Positions 28,195-39,926 are shown, numbered from the stretch's first letter. The stretch is DNA of 64,000 nt from Mantamonas sphyraenae (GCA_026936335.1 JAPMXV010000053.1:310001-374000); one strand, 5' to 3'. The notes: generated from the letters alone by a model not told the origin. Made by a program: numbers and translations.

Positions 28195-29617
28195 ATGTCG
28201 ACCACCGAGGCAAAAAGCAGCACCAAGAGCGGCTCAACCGCAATGGATAACAAGGAGCGCGAGGGGGTGCAGTTGAAGAAAGAGGCAGGAGGAGTGTACT
28301 ACGGTGAATACCTGCAGCTGGACAAGATCTTGGGCGCACAGCAACCAGAGTCTTGGAAGCACGGTCTGGAGCCCGAACAGGCTCATGAAGAGCTGCTCTT
28401 TATTATCATCCACCAGAGCTACGAACTGTGGTTCAAGCTGATCCTGCACGAACTCGACTCGATCCTCAAGATCTTTGCTTCGGACTACGTGCACTCGTCG
28501 TCCATGGGCACCATTGTGAACCGTCTGGAACGCATTGTGGAGGTGCAAACATCATTGATTTCTCAGCTGAAAGTGCTCGAGGTGGGTTGGCGGGAAGGGG
28601 AGCGCGCGAGCGTTTTAAAGAAAGGCGGTGGGATGTTGCATTGCTGGTTGCACTGATTCTCGGCCAGCTGACACGGCAGGACGCTTGGACGCGTGGAACT
28701 TGTGTGCAATGCACATGTCGGGTGTGCTGGTGGGGAAACATATGCAGACGATGACGCCGCAGTCGTTCATGCAGTTCCGCAGCTTTCTGACGCCTGCGTC
28801 GGGCTTTCAAAGCGTTCAGTTTCGGGTGTTGGAGAACAAGCTGGGCCTGCGCTCGACAGACCGCAAGCAGTACGAAAAGAGCGACTACAAGGCACGCTTC
28901 CGTGAGGAGGACGCAGAGGTGCTGAAGCAGAGCGAAGAGTCGGACTCTCTGCTGGAGGCGGTGGAGAGGTGGCTGGAGCGCACCCCGTTTCTGGAAATGG
29001 GCGACTTTCACTTCTGGACTGCGTACAAGGAAGGCATCGACAAGATGCTGGAGGAGGACAAGTCGAACATTGTGAACAACCAGCTGCTGGACGAGCACGA
29101 GGTGGAGGTGGAGCTGGAGCACTTTCAAGAAACGGTGACGTTCTTCGAGGTGCTTCTCGACCCTGAACGACACACTGACCTCGTGGAGCGCGGGGCCAGG
29201 CGTCTTTCGCACAAAGCTACGATGGCGGCCTTGCTGATTTTTCTGTATCAGAGCGAGCCTGTGTTCCAGATGCCCTTTAAAACCCTGTCGCTCTTGATTG
29301 ACATTGACGAGAACATGTGGAAGTGGCGCAACGCACACGCCATCATGGTGCACCGCATGATCGGAAGCAAGATTGGCACAGGTGGTTCGTCGGGCTACCA
29401 CTATCTGAAGGCCACCACAAAGGACAGCTACCGCGTGTTCCGCGACCTTTTCAACATGAGCACGTTCTTGATTCCGGAGAAGTATGTGCCCGAACTCCCG
29501 CGTGATCTGGTGGAAAACTGGAACGACGAAGACCAGGCGTTGCAGAAGCGTCACCGTGCGTTGCAGTCTGTGGACGCGGGGGACGAGGAAGAAGAGGAGG
29601 AGGAGGAGGAGGAATGA
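28195..29617 (+). CDS. TDO2: Tryptophan 2,3-dioxygenase
   Basis: Heme enzyme that opens the indole ring of tryptophan to N-formylkynurenine, the first step of the kynurenine pathway. Exons are 28195-28581 and 28748-29617, joined in phase 0 across a 166-nt GT-AG intron, giving 418 residues (human 406). Family motifs are YYGEYLQLDKIL, HEELLFIIIHQSYELWFKL, TPASGFQSVQFRVLENKLG, MWKWRNAHAIMVHRMIGSK and GTGGSSGYHYLKATT, which includes the proximal heme His. The C-terminus ends in a run of Glu not found in typical TDO. A second Met lies 16 residues downstream, so a shorter start is possible. The TGA stop overlaps AATGAA. No other kynurenine-pathway gene is in the window. Confidence 0.97.
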
Positions 29618-29618
29618 A
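29613..29618 (+). terminator. AATGAA overlapping the TDO stop
   Basis: AATGAA overlaps the TGA stop at 29615-29617. The histidine-kinase stop lies 28 bp away on the other strand, so the 3' ends overlap. Confidence 0.4.
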
Positions 29619-29645
29619 TGGAACTTTCTTTTCCTCTTGATCTGG

Positions 29646-32600
29646 TCAATCCTCAAACCGCACATCGACCTGGTCCAGGTAGCTACGCAACCCCTGCAGG
29701 ACAGTGCGTGTACGCGCACGTTGTTGCTGCTTGCAGGCATCCTCGGAGAGGGCCGCGAGGGTGGAGACCATGGGCAGTCCCACCATGCCTCCGGAGCCCT
29801 TGAGGTCGTGGCTGAGCTTGGCCACCTTGCGGAACCACTCCTTCTGCTCCCTTGTGGAGTATTCGTTGAGGATGGTGTTGACGTCGGCCAGGCTCTGTTT
29901 CACAAACTTGGGCGTCAACTGGCGAAAGACTGGGCTGACGCGCGGGTGCAGCGCGTTCTTGTACATCGTCTTGATATCGTCCAGGGAGTCTGGGAAGTGG
30001 CGTTGGGACCTGCGCTTTTTGATGGTGGAACCATTGCCGAGTTCAAGGGTCGGAGTGGATGCAGCGGACGAGGACGAGGCTGAGGAGGCTGATGTCATGC
30101 CTGTTGCATCGTACTGCGTGCTGGCGTGGTACGAAGCCCTTGCGACGGTGGAAACGAGCACATCTGAAAGCGAATGCTCTTCGGGGATTCCCTCTGCCCC
30201 ACTTGAGCCGCTGAGACTAGAGCTGGCGCTTGTGGCCGCCGCTCCAATGCTGCTCTGGCTTGTGCTGTGAGGCAGCAAGGCGTTGCCGCTGCTTCGTCTC
30301 TTCTTTGTGGATGGACGCGTGTGGCTATGGGTGCTAACGGCGCTGCCAGAGACAACGCTGACGCTGCCGGTGCTCTGTTCGTCGTCCGTGGCCCACCCGT
30401 TCTCATCGAGGCCGCTCTCGCTGTTGTCCGTGGAGTTGTACTTGCGTTTGCGCGTATCCAAATGGATCCCGTTGGAACCAGGCACTGGTGTGCCTGGGAA
30501 GGAAAATGTACCTGCAGACGTCGAGGTAGGGCTGATTGCCTGGCTGCCGTGGCGCCACAGCATGCTTGTGAGACGGGTGTTGAGTATTTCTGACATCTCC
30601 GAGGAATTGATGGGACGTGCACGCAGCGGAGAGGCAGACGGAGACGACGACTGTGGGCTGTCGGAGCGGGAGTTGGCCTCCGAGTTTGTGTTGGAGTGGC
30701 TGGCCGAGCCTGTATGGCTGGTGGAGCTGGACGGAACCGAGTCGACCTTTGTGCGCATCTGCACCTCAATGGAGCGCCACACGTCGTCGGTGGAAATGGA
30801 TCCGACGGCCACGCGGCCGCCGTGAGCATAGACCTCAACCACGTCGAGCAGGGTTTGCCTTGGGCAGGGCTTGCTCATGTAATGCGAACAGCCGACGCTA
30901 AGGCATCGCTCGATCTCCGAGGACTGGACATCTGCGGTGAGGGCCACAATGGGCAGATCTGCAGGATCCGTTTCGCCTTCTTTGCGCAGGAGCTCGCGGA
31001 TGAGGGACGTGGCGCTGTAGCCATCCATGACGGGCATTTGCATGTCCATAAAGACGAGGTCGAAACGCTCGCCGTTGGCAAACATTTCTACGGCTTCCTT
31101 GCCGTCGTGGGCAAAGTGGAGCTCGTGATCCTGTCCTTGGAAGTGGGTTTTGAACACTTCGCGGTTGAGTTGGTTGTCCTCGACGATGAGGATGCGGAGC
31201 ACACGAAACTCTTCATGAGGTTCGACGACAATGTTGAGGCCGGAGAGCTGTTTCATGGCGGGCACGCTGAGGAACGAATTGCTGCGATAGTGCCACAGCA
31301 TTTTGACGAGCTGCTGCGTGCGGATGGGGCGGGAAAGCAGCTCGACGCCCAGCTGGGTCATGACGTCGTTGGGAAAGTAGCCATTGCGCGGGGCAATGAG
31401 AACGACAGGTTTGGGCTTGGCGTGGTCTGAAGGCTCCTGGTCCATGGCGGACGAATTCGGCTCGTTTGATGAGGATGTGGCAGACTGTGGTGAGTCCAGC
31501 TGGGCGTTGTGCTCATCCAACTTTTGCTCCATGTCGCGACAAAACTTGCTGAGCTCGGCGAGCGTGACGTCGGGCTCGGCCAGGAAAGGAGAGGCCAACG
31601 AGGAGGTGGAGTGCGGTGAGGTTGGAAGGGGATGGTCCAGATCGTCAGCGATGGTAGGGTCAATGTTGACTGTGGTTGGTGTTGCGGTGGAAGTGGCGAC
31701 GACTGCGTTTTTGGCGATGGTTGCGGCGGATGCCTTTGACGAGGCGTGAAGTTGGTCATCCATGTCGGTGCCATCTGTGAAACGCTGATAGGGGTTCTCC
31801 ACATCCATGATGCCTTTGCGTACCGCGGCCTTGGTGGCAACCTTGGTGAAGAACTGGTCTGTGTCGAGGATGACGTGGACGACGCGCTTGTTGTGCGGCA
31901 GTTCTATGTCGCGTGCCTCCTGCATGGAGTGGACAATGATGACGTCCACGTTCATGAGCGTGAAAATGCACTCGAGGGTTTCGCAAAGGACGTCGCTCTT
32001 GCTGACAAAGACGAGGGCCGGCGTGGTGAGGGAGAGGGTGAGGGGTTTGGGCGGGTGGACGATTGGATCGCGTTTGACGCGCAGCTGGGCGTAAACACGA
32101 AAGTGGAACCCTGGCCCACTTGGCTGTCCACGAAAATGTCGCCATCCATCATCAGGGCAACCTGCTTGGCAATGGTGAGCCCCAGGCCCGAGCCTCCGTA
32201 GCGACGTGTGACGGTGGCGTCGGCCTGAACGAACTTGTCGAAAATGGTTCGGAGCTTCTCCGGCGTGATTCCAATGCCCGTGTCTTCAACTTCGATGACG
32301 AGGATGCGGATGTCGCCGCTGAGGTCAACCTGGTTCGTAATGGACCCGTTGGGGGCGACCGGGCAAAGACCCTCGAGATCCATGGCATCCTTCGAGTTCT
32401 TGCGTGGTTTGCAAGGAGCCACCTTTGCCTTTCCTTTTGCTTTGGAGTCAAAGGAGGAGGAAGAGGGGGCGCTGGGAGGATGTGGCGACGGGATCGGGGA
32501 GGAGGAGCGAGGCCGGGAGGTAATCCGCATCATTCCCTGCTTATCGACGTGGTAGGCAGTGCGATGGTAGGCTGTGGGCAGTGGAATGTAATTGTGGAGG

Positions 32601-34233
32601 CCGTTGACAGCGTCGATGAGGTGGCGGACCTTGCTCTCGGAGCGCGGGGTTGTGAGGAAGCCTGGTTCGGCACGGAGCTCGAGGAGTTTTTCGGTGCTGG
32701 ATTTGTCGAGAAGGTACATGCGAGACTTGATCGAACCTTTTTGGCAGAACTTGCGCGCGTTGTTGATGAGGTTCTGAAGAATTTGGCGGAGGCGAAAAGC
32801 GTCAACCTCGTACTGTTCGCTGAGGGCAAGGAGAGAGGGTGGATAGCAGCAGGTCATCTCGAGATCACTGCTGCTGTTTGGATCCTGCGCGTTCTCATAT
32901 GCAAAGAGTTCCACTGTTTGCTCGAGCATTGAAAAGAGCTGGTGGAGGTGGACGACAGAGGTCTCTTTGCGGCTGAGGCCGCTCTCAAGCTTGCTCATCT
33001 CCAGGACATCGTTGACAATGCGCAGGAGAGAGATGGAGGAGAGCATGGCGGTGTTGACGACGCGGCGCTGCAGCTTGGAGGTGCAAATCTGGTCGATATA
33101 CTGGAGCATGCCGTAGATGCCATTGAGAGGGGTGCGCAACTCGTGGCTCATGTTGGCCATGAACGCCATCTGGGAGCTTTGGGCAAGTTCGGCGTCCTCC
33201 TTGGCGCGTTGGAGTTCGGTTTGGGTGCGTTTGGTTTCAGTGATGTCCAGCTCGTGGACAAGGAGAGCGTCGCGGTTTGACACGGGGTCCTTGATCTTGA
33301 TGACCTCAAGCTCCATGTACAGAGGTGGGCTGGTTGCAGAGGGCGACGGGTGGTTGGGGATGGTGGGGCACGAGTGTGTGAGGAGGGGGTTCAGAAGGCA
33401 GCGCAGAAAATCGCCTGGAAGGGGAAAAAAGGGAAACCAGTGGGAGGAGGGCGCACGCAAACCGGAAGTGCGGTCACTTACTTGGTGTAATACTGAACGC
33501 CGTGATAGAGGCGCGTGCCGGGGGAGGCGTCTTGGACGCGAGAGAGCAGGTCTTTGGCGTCGACCTTGTTCTGAAAGTGGGAATGGATGGTTCCGCGAAC
33601 TTCCTTGGCAAGGCCCTTTTGCTGGGAGAGAGCAGCAGGGTTGTAGAGAAGAGGCTGGGAGCCGTCTGCGGTGTACATGGAAAACAGAGTGGGGGAATAC
33701 TCCATGGTGGCGACGTTGCGCAGGAGGAGGGGGTCGTTTGTGCGAAGTGCTTCGATGGTCACCAGCATCCTCATGGAGACGACGCGCTCGCTCTTTGTCG
33801 CGAGATCCACCTTGCCACCCTCAAACTCGGTGACAATTGGAATCTTTGCGGGCACGACCGTGTCCTTGTACATCCAGAACGGGGAGAAGGTGCGGTTGGC
33901 AACCACCGTGCCGTTTGGGGTAGATTCCTTCCACGTCTGCGTGAACTGGAACTGCTCACGGTTGCGGAGGAGACTGGCAACGTTGTCAATCTGTTGCTGG
34001 GCAGCCTCTGCAGTGTCACAGAGGTCGAGATCGCTGACAGAGTCGACGCCAAAGAACTGAAGGGCAGGCCCGTTGGCCCACATCCACTCGTAGGTCTCGG
34101 CATTGAGGAGCAGGATGGGGGTGGGCACAAGTTCGTACACGTGGAGGAGGCTGAGCCTGTCCCACACGTACGAGGCCATCATGGACCTGATTTGCTTGTC
34201 AAACGGATCAGCGGGGTCTTTGGCCGCGGACAT
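29646..34233 (-). CDS. Hybrid histidine kinase with PAS-like, HisKA, HATPase, receiver and HPt domains
   Basis: A complete multistep phosphorelay in one ~1,478-residue soluble protein. Exons in transcript order are 34233-33482 and 33329-29646. The N-terminus has a PAS-like segment (YELVPTPILLLNAETYEWMW). HisKA carries the phospho-accepting His in FMANMSHELRTPLNGIYGML (~residue 312). The ATPase has the N box RQILQNLINNARKF, G1 EDTGIGIT, F box IFDKFVQAD and G2 YGGSGLGLTIAK, with a ~120-residue insertion between N and G1. The receiver has its Asp in DLVFMDMQMPVMDGY (~1012), and the HPt His is in KLSHDLKGSGGM (~1424). A degenerate receiver-like region precedes the true receiver. One base appears to be missing near 32085-32096, just after GQGSTFVFT. 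No membrane segment is seen, so it probably senses an intracellular signal. Confidence 0.92.
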
Positions 34234-34447
34234 CGCTTTCTGCAGTGATGGATTTCGTTGGTTGTGGCAGAGGCGAGAAAGGAGGCCGATGGGTGTGGGG
34301 ACAGGGGTTGGGAACGGAAAGGACAGAGGGAAGGGAGAGATGAGAGGGAGGCAGCGTCTCTGTGGACAGAAAGAAGGCAAGGAGCAAGGACCGGTGTTGA
34401 GTCGTGCGTTGCAGCCCGGGGCCAAAATGCAACGTCGGATGGCTGTC

Positions 34448-34453
34448 TTCATT
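34448..34453 (-). terminator. AATGAA just after the TPR-like gene stop
   Basis: On the minus strand AATGAA starts 4 nt after the TGA stop at 34460-34458 of the upstream TPR-like gene. Confidence 0.4.
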
Positions 34454-34457
34454 GTGT

Positions 34458-35618
34458 TCAGCGCATCACCCCACCACGGAAACCATTGAACGGCAGTGCC
34501 ACAAAAACATAAACAAGGAGGAGGAAGAGAAGGCAGAAAACAAAGATGACGTGGAAGGAGGTGGTGGCGGCGAGGTCGACGAGTTTGTCGACGTTGGGCC
34601 AGAGGAGGAGGTGGGAAGAGGCTGGGCTGTCATCCAGGAAGCTGAGCCAATCGTGGACAAGGTCGCGCTGGCGATAGAGATAGGCGGTGAGCTGGTGGAC
34701 CGGAGGTGATTCGTCTGTGTCTGCAGAGGATCGGGCCAGTGTCACAACGCCAAACAGCTGCATGGAGGCCAAGGATGTATGCGAATCGCCGTGCGCTTCA
34801 GTGGAGGCCAGGGCGGCATCGAGATCGTCCAAAGCCTTTGTGAGCTGTGGCCTTGCGTCGTCGCGCATGCCACAGGAGGCCATGGCAATGCCCAAGCGCA
34901 CACGTGTGTCTATACATGCGAGAGAGTCGTCAGGAAAGGCCGCTCGACGGGATTGCAAAGCTGTGTGGAGGATTCGGACGCACTGGCGCAGATCGCTCCC
35001 AGCCTGCTCCAGGAGACGCGCCTGGAGCTGAAGACAGCGTGCATAGACCTCCGCAAAGGGCCCATATGTGTAGACACTGGCGTGTGAGGCGCGTTTGCTC
35101 TGTGAGTCGGCCCATTTCTGGCAGAGCTCGACGCTGAGCCGGGCGTGTTCCAACGCGGCGTCACGGTGCGGCGGATCGCTCTGTGCGTAAAGCCAGGCAA
35201 TATTGTGCATGGTGAGGGCTGTTTCCCAGTGTTCCTGGCCGTACAGACTCTCTTTGAGGGTGAGGACTTGTTGTTCGAGCTCCAAGCTGGCGGGGAAATC
35301 GCCACGCTGGCGCTTGAGCGTAGCAGCCTGTTCCAGAAGGCTGCACTCTGTGCTGGCAGCGGATCCGCCCTCACCGTCCGCAGACGAGGAGGACGCAGAG
35401 GAGAATGGGGCAGTGTCGGTTCGGCCCAGGGCTTGCTGGACGGCAATGACAGACTCCAAGACGTCGTCGGCAGCCTGATATTGGCCGTCCATGGACCAAT
35501 GCTGTGCAATGGTAGAGTTTATCCTGACCCATTCGTGGGCGCCGTGTCGTGCATCGTGTGGCTTGGGCCGTTCCCGCTTGGACATGGGATTGGGTGCGTG
35601 CGATGGGGCATTTTCCAT
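34458..35618 (-). CDS. Tail-anchored TPR-like protein
   Basis: Single-exon gene for 386 residues. The middle is helical with kinesin-light-chain-like tetratricopeptide features (LLEQAATLKRQRGDFPASLE and HWETALTMHNIAWLYAQSD), suggesting two to four degenerate TPR units. The last ~30 residues hold one hydrophobic helix (FHVIFVFCLLFLLLVYVFVA) followed by a short polar end, typical of a tail-anchored protein facing the cytosol. The N-terminus lacks a signal peptide. No specific orthologue is recognised. The start ATG at 35618 overlaps an AATGAA hexamer that lies 29 nt after the EFHB stop, so this gene begins inside the likely 3' UTR of its neighbour. Intron absence and clean frame support the call. 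Confidence 0.75.
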   Translation of the reverse strand: MENAPSHAPNPMSKRERPKPHDARHGAHEWVRINSTIAQHWSMDGQYQAADDVLESVIAVQQALGRTDTAPFSSASSSSADGEGGSAASTECSLLEQAATLKRQRGDFPASLELEQQVLTLKESLYGQEHWETALTMHNIAWLYAQSDPPHRDAALEHARLSVELCQKWADSQSKRASHASVYTYGPFAEVYARCLQLQARLLEQAGSDLRQCVRILHTALQSRRAAFPDDSLACIDTRVRLGIAMASCGMRDDARPQLTKALDDLDAALASTEAHGDSHTSLASMQLFGVVTLARSSADTDESPPVHQLTAYLYRQRDLVHDWLSFLDDSPASSHLLLWPNVDKLVDLAATTSFHVIFVFCLLFLLLVYVFVALPFNGFRGGVMR

Positions 35619-35623
35619 TCATT
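35618..35623 (-). terminator. AATGAA poly(A) signal of EFHB overlapping the next gene's start codon
   Basis: On the minus strand the sequence GGAATGAATGG contains AATGAA 29 nt after the EFHB stop, and its last A is the first base of the TPR-like gene's ATG. Both functions in one site would make the transcripts overlap. Confidence 0.4.
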
Positions 35624-35651
35624 CCTGTCCAATCAAGCATGAGGAGCAAGC

Positions 35652-37257
35652 TCACAGCTTGAGAAGAGACAGCTTGAAGTCTTCGAGAGCCACCTTGCCC
35701 TCTTCCATCTGCTCGGTGTCGTCAAAGGCTTGCTGGATCTCCTCGGGGCTGACGTCGAGGTACAGGTCTTCCAGAATCTGGGTGATCTCCTCAATGGTGA
35801 ATGCCTCTGTCTTGCGCTCCTGCAGGTCGCGCTCGTACGTCACATGAGGCTGGAGGGTCTGGTGGGCGTCGAGCTCGTCGCCATAGTTCTGTTCAGGAAA
35901 AGGGGGGATGCGGTGTGGGGCGGAATGTGTAAGTGGTGGTGGATGGGACAATGGGCAATGACGAAACAGTGACAAAACAGTGCGGGATGCGTGCGGTACG
36001 TATACCCCCTGGCACATACATAGTTGTCTCCCAGGCTGCGGACCTTGGGCGGGTTCTTGTCGCTGCGGATGGACGGGAGGCCAAAGGTGCGCTCGGTGTC
36101 GACGGTCTCCATGTGCTTGGCCAGCGTGCGGCTGTTGTACTTGTAGCTGCGCCCCAGGTCTGCGTCTGGTTCAAGGTCGTCGCCGCCCATGTAGCCAAAA
36201 ATGACCTCTTGCGGGGTGGTTTCGTTGGATTTGTCGCGAATGGAAGGCTCGCCAAAGACGGCGTTCTCACCAACGGTGTCCTTAATGGAGCCCTGCTTGA
36301 GAAGAGACTGGCCAGGGACAGCCTTGCGCTTGGTGCGGAACTCGGCAACGTGTTTGGGGACAATCTTTGTGATCTTGCCTGTGTGGGGATTGCGGCGCAC
36401 GTACTCGTCCTGGTTGGTGGACTCCCACTTGAGGGTGTCGTTGACATGCTTGTCGTCTGCGCCAGACTTGCTGCCGAAGCGAAAGTCGAGCGGGTCGACC
36501 TTCCAGTCGTAGTTGCGAGAGAGTTGTTCGCCGGGGTCGCTGCGCCCATGCGACGTCTTGTACAGTTGCTTGGTTGCCTCATCCTCCAACTCCTCGTCGG
36601 ATTCGTACTGGGCCGGGTAAAGGACCTCCTTGGCCTCCTCGCCCGTGTCGGTGTGTTCAATCTTGCTGCCAAAGCGGAAGTCCTCCGTCTGGGTCCAGTC
36701 GGGGAGGTCGTAGTGGGTGGCACCCTTGCCCAGTGGGGCATCGCGAGCACTCTTGTAAACCCGTTCGCGCTCAGTCTCGTTTTCCTGCATGATGAGGGAT
36801 TGTTCGGGGGGGCGGAGCAGCGGCATGGCCTGGGCAGTCGCCGCGAGACAAAGAATAGCACACACGGAACCGGGGAGAAGGGGCAATGTGAGCATACGTG
36901 GGTGGGTAGCGCGTGTATGGAGAAGGCAAAAGAATCCGGTGTCGAGAGGGAAGCGGAGAAATGGAAAGGGCCCTGCGACGAGGGACCTGGGCTCCGTGTG
37001 GAGACGGCAACGGTCGATTTTGGCGAACAACTCACGCTGTCGATCTTGTGTGTTTTGACGCCAAAGGAGAAGTCTGCGTCGACGGGAAGTTGGTCGTTGG
37101 CGCTTCCATGGTGAGGGACACGTACACCGGGCTGGTGGTTCGTGCGGAAGGGTTTGAGGGTGTCTGGGGTGTCTGTGCGCTGGGCGTCAAAGCTCGAGAG
37201 GGTCTCTCGTGCCTCCTGACCCCTCTGGAATGCAACGGTCTCGGTTCGATTCTGCAT
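35652..37257 (-). CDS. EFHB: EF-hand domain protein EFHB / CFAP21 (flagellar microtubule inner protein)
   Basis: EFHB is a calcium-related protein inside ciliary doublet microtubules. Exons in transcript order are 37257-37036, 36829-36020 and 35888-35652, all phase 0, giving 422 residues, shorter than animal EFHB (~830). Recurrent short motifs of the family are present: ADFSFGVKTH, EDFRFGSKIEH, LDFRFGSKSGADDKH, AVFGEPSIRDK and RTFGLPSIRSDK, then NYGDELDAHQTLQPH before a single degenerate EF-hand (ILEDLYLDVSPEEIQQAFDD). Assignment is by this pattern of FGxK and FGxPS repeats plus the NYGDE block, so it is good but not certain. The start is in a divergent arrangement with the dynein gene DNAI2, a likely shared flagellar promoter. 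Confidence 0.78.
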
Positions 37258-37772
37258 GGGTGCATGGGTGTGAGTTGGCGGTGGTCGGACTGGTGCTGGA
37301 TGGATGGCATGTGCGTACGAGTGACATGGTCTTGGCTGCGCGTGCGCAAGCAAACCCGAACCTGTGCGTTGATCAGTGGGGCAGAGTGTGGCTTGAGAGT
37401 GTCTCGTGTGGGAGCGTGTGGACTGTGGGAGCGTGGGCGTGAGGTGGGAAGAGATGTGCTTGGGAGTAGGGGTGCGTGTGTGGGTGGTTGAAGTTGGTGG
37501 AGTTGGGTAGCTGTGCATGGGTGTATGGAGATAGATGGGGATGAACAGGGAGGAGGAGGAGAGGGATGGGAGGGGTGTGGCGGGTATGGAGAGGAGAATG
37601 TGGATGTGGGATGTGTGTGGAAGGCATGGATGCGGGTGGAAGTGGTTGAGGGGAATCTAGCCGTTTGTGCAGGCGAGGGGAGTGAGGAGCTAGAGTGAGG
37701 GGACACTGACACAGGAGGGCACTGGGATGGGATGTGGATGTGTGGACGACCGACGTGGACAGGTAGCAGAGG
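37258..37772. promoter_or_regulatory. EFHB-DNAI2 divergent intergenic region
   Basis: 515 bp without a supported gene. The plus strand is strongly G- and purine-rich (GGATGAACAGGGAGGAGGAG type runs) and poor in C. It separates two flagellar genes transcribed away from each other and is copied almost unchanged in the second DNAI2 locus. No RFX-type X-box was confirmed by eye. Confidence 0.5.
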
Positions 37773-39925
37773 ATGAACATGGAAATTGATCATGTGTACA
37801 CAAAGGCGAGGCGTGCGTTTGGTCGGCAGCTGTTCCTCTCGGACCGTGCAGCTGTGGTGAACTGCGACATCCAACCGGACGGGGAGCTGAACAACGAGTT
37901 TGTTGTGGTGAATCCGCGGGAGGTGGGGATCCAGTGTGCGCCAGAGATGTCTGTGCACGAGGTGGGGACGGAGGAGCGAGAGACAAAGAACCACGGTGTG
38001 TTGCACGAAGAAGGCGGGTGGCCAGCGACGGTGGACTACACGGACAAGGAGATGACGAAGCGGTACAGGCGGCATGAGGAGAAGAACGAGCAGTTTATCA
38101 GCGCGATGCGGCAGCTGGGGGACTCGACAGAGAAGTACCTGCGGCAGAACATCAGTGTGGACATCTACGAGGAGTTTTTCAGCGACGGGTACGGGGAGAT
38201 GGCGAGCGAGAGCCCGTCGGCAAAGAACATTGCGTTCTTCCGGTAAGTTTTTGTGAGGTTGGGGGAAAGATGGGGTCGGGGGGTGTGGAGGAAGGGGCAA
38301 GGGGATGGGGATGGTGTGGGTGGAGGGTGGAAGAGAGAGAGGGGAGGGAGGATGTTGGCGGGAAACGGGCGGGGGAAGGAGAGGGAGTGGTTGGTGAGGA
38401 AAGGGGTGTTTGAGTGGATGGGCATTGACACAAGGGGCATGTGTGTGTGTGTGTGTATGTGTGTGCAGGGATCCGAACGAGATCCCGAGGACGGCGTGCA
38501 CGATCTCGTGGGAACCAGAGAGCACACGGAAGCTTGCGGTTGCGTATTGCATCATGGAGTTTCAGCAGATGCCGATGGGGGTGTCGCTGAGCTCGTACAT
38601 CTGGGACATTGACAACACAAACTACCCGGACAAGGAGCTGATACCGCCGTCGCCGCTGTGCTGCCTGGAGTACAACCCGAAGGATCCGACACAACTTGTG
38701 GGAGGCGGGTACAACGGAGTGGTGTGCTGGTTTGACACGAGGAAGGGAGCAAAGCCTGTGCACCACAGTGCGATTGAAAAGTCGCACCAAGACCCAGTGT
38801 ACAAGGCGCTGTGGGTGAAGAGCAACGCCAACGAGTTTCTGTCTGTGTCGACGGACGGTAATGTGTTTTACTGGGACACGCGTAAGCTGTCTGAGCCTGT
38901 GTCGACGTTGCAGCTGAATCCGCTGGGGAACGATGCGATTCTTGGAGGAGTGACGGTGGACTACGATGCAAGCCTGCCGCACCGATTCCTTGTGGGAACA
39001 GAGCAAGGGCAGGCGCTGCTGTGCAACATGCGTGCAAAGTGGGTTGTGAGAGGAAGAGAGGGAGTGTGTGAGAGGACGAGAGAGTGTGTGAGGGGGGAGT
39101 TGGAAGAAGAGAGAAGCTGACACGGATGAGGACACCACACGGCACACGGCACACGGCACGGGACGGATGCAACGCAGGACCCCGCAAGACATCATTGAAC
39201 GGCAGTATGCGGGACACCACGGACCTGTGTATGCAGTGCAGAGGAAGCCCGGGTTCTCAAAGTACTTTTTGACGGTGGGAGACTGGACGGCACGGATCTG
39301 GCACGAAGACCTGCCGGAGGCGCCGATCATTACGACACGGTACGACAGCACGTATCTGACGGACGGATGCTGGAGCCCGACGCGACCAGGAGTGTTCTTT
39401 ACGTCGAAACTGGACGGGACACTGGACGTGTGGGACTACTTGTACAAGCAGAACGAGCCGATCCTGCCGATTCCAAAGGTGTCTGGGTCTGGATTGCACT
39501 GTTTGCGAGTGACGAACGATGGACAGTATGTGGCGTGTGGTGGAAAGGACGGATCGACGACAGTGTACGAGCTGTGCAGCAGCCTGTACAAGCCGCAGCC
39601 GAACGAGCTGCAGAGCATCCGAAGCATGTTTGAGCGTGAGGTGAAGCGGGAGAAGAACCTGCGTGAGCGGCGACAGAAGGAGGCGTACAGCCGGCAACGA
39701 CGACAGGAGAGCAGTAGCTCGTCGACGAAGAAGGAGGATGTGCCTGAGAGTGTGCTGAAGGCTGTGGAGGACGAGTTCTGGGAGATTGTGAGGAGCGAGG
39801 GGCAGAACGAGGAAGGGATGAACGCAGGAGAGACGGAGCACTCGTCGTCGTCGGCAGGGACGCTGAACACGCAGGGGAGCGGAGGGAGCAACAACAGCGA
39901 TGGTGAAGATGTGCAAATCGAATGA
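37773..39925 (+). CDS. DNAI2: Axonemal dynein intermediate chain 2 (IC69), copy 1
   Basis: WD-repeat intermediate chain of the outer dynein arm, needed for arm assembly and docking in motile flagella. Exons are 37773-38242, 38469-39038 and 39178-39925; both introns are phase 2 and the product is 595 residues (human 605). The N-terminus MNMEIDHVYTKARRAFGRQ and the blocks WPATVDYTDKEMTKRYRRHE and QNISVDIYEEFF match the family. WD repeats are visible in LCCLEYNPKDPTQLVGGGYN, NVFYWDTRKLSEPV, LTVGDWTARIWHEDLPE, GTLDVWDYLYKQNEPI and VACGGKDGSTTVYELCSSL. The Ser/Asp-rich C-terminus ends in SDGEDVQIE. It converges on ALG6 with 32 bp between stops. A second, nearly identical copy lies at 46258-48425. 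Confidence 0.96.
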
Positions 39926-39926
39926 A
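39921..39926 (+). terminator. AATGAA overlapping the DNAI2 copy 1 stop
   Basis: AATGAA spans the TGA stop at 39923-39925, as in copy 2. Confidence 0.4.

Noticed and set aside
37032-38555. Minus-strand 507-codon Pro/His/Ser-rich frame (and its equivalent at 45736-47028)
   Set aside because: It runs through the purine-rich intergenic region and antisense to DNAI2; it arises from G-rich low-complexity DNA and is repeated in the duplicate only because the DNA is copied.
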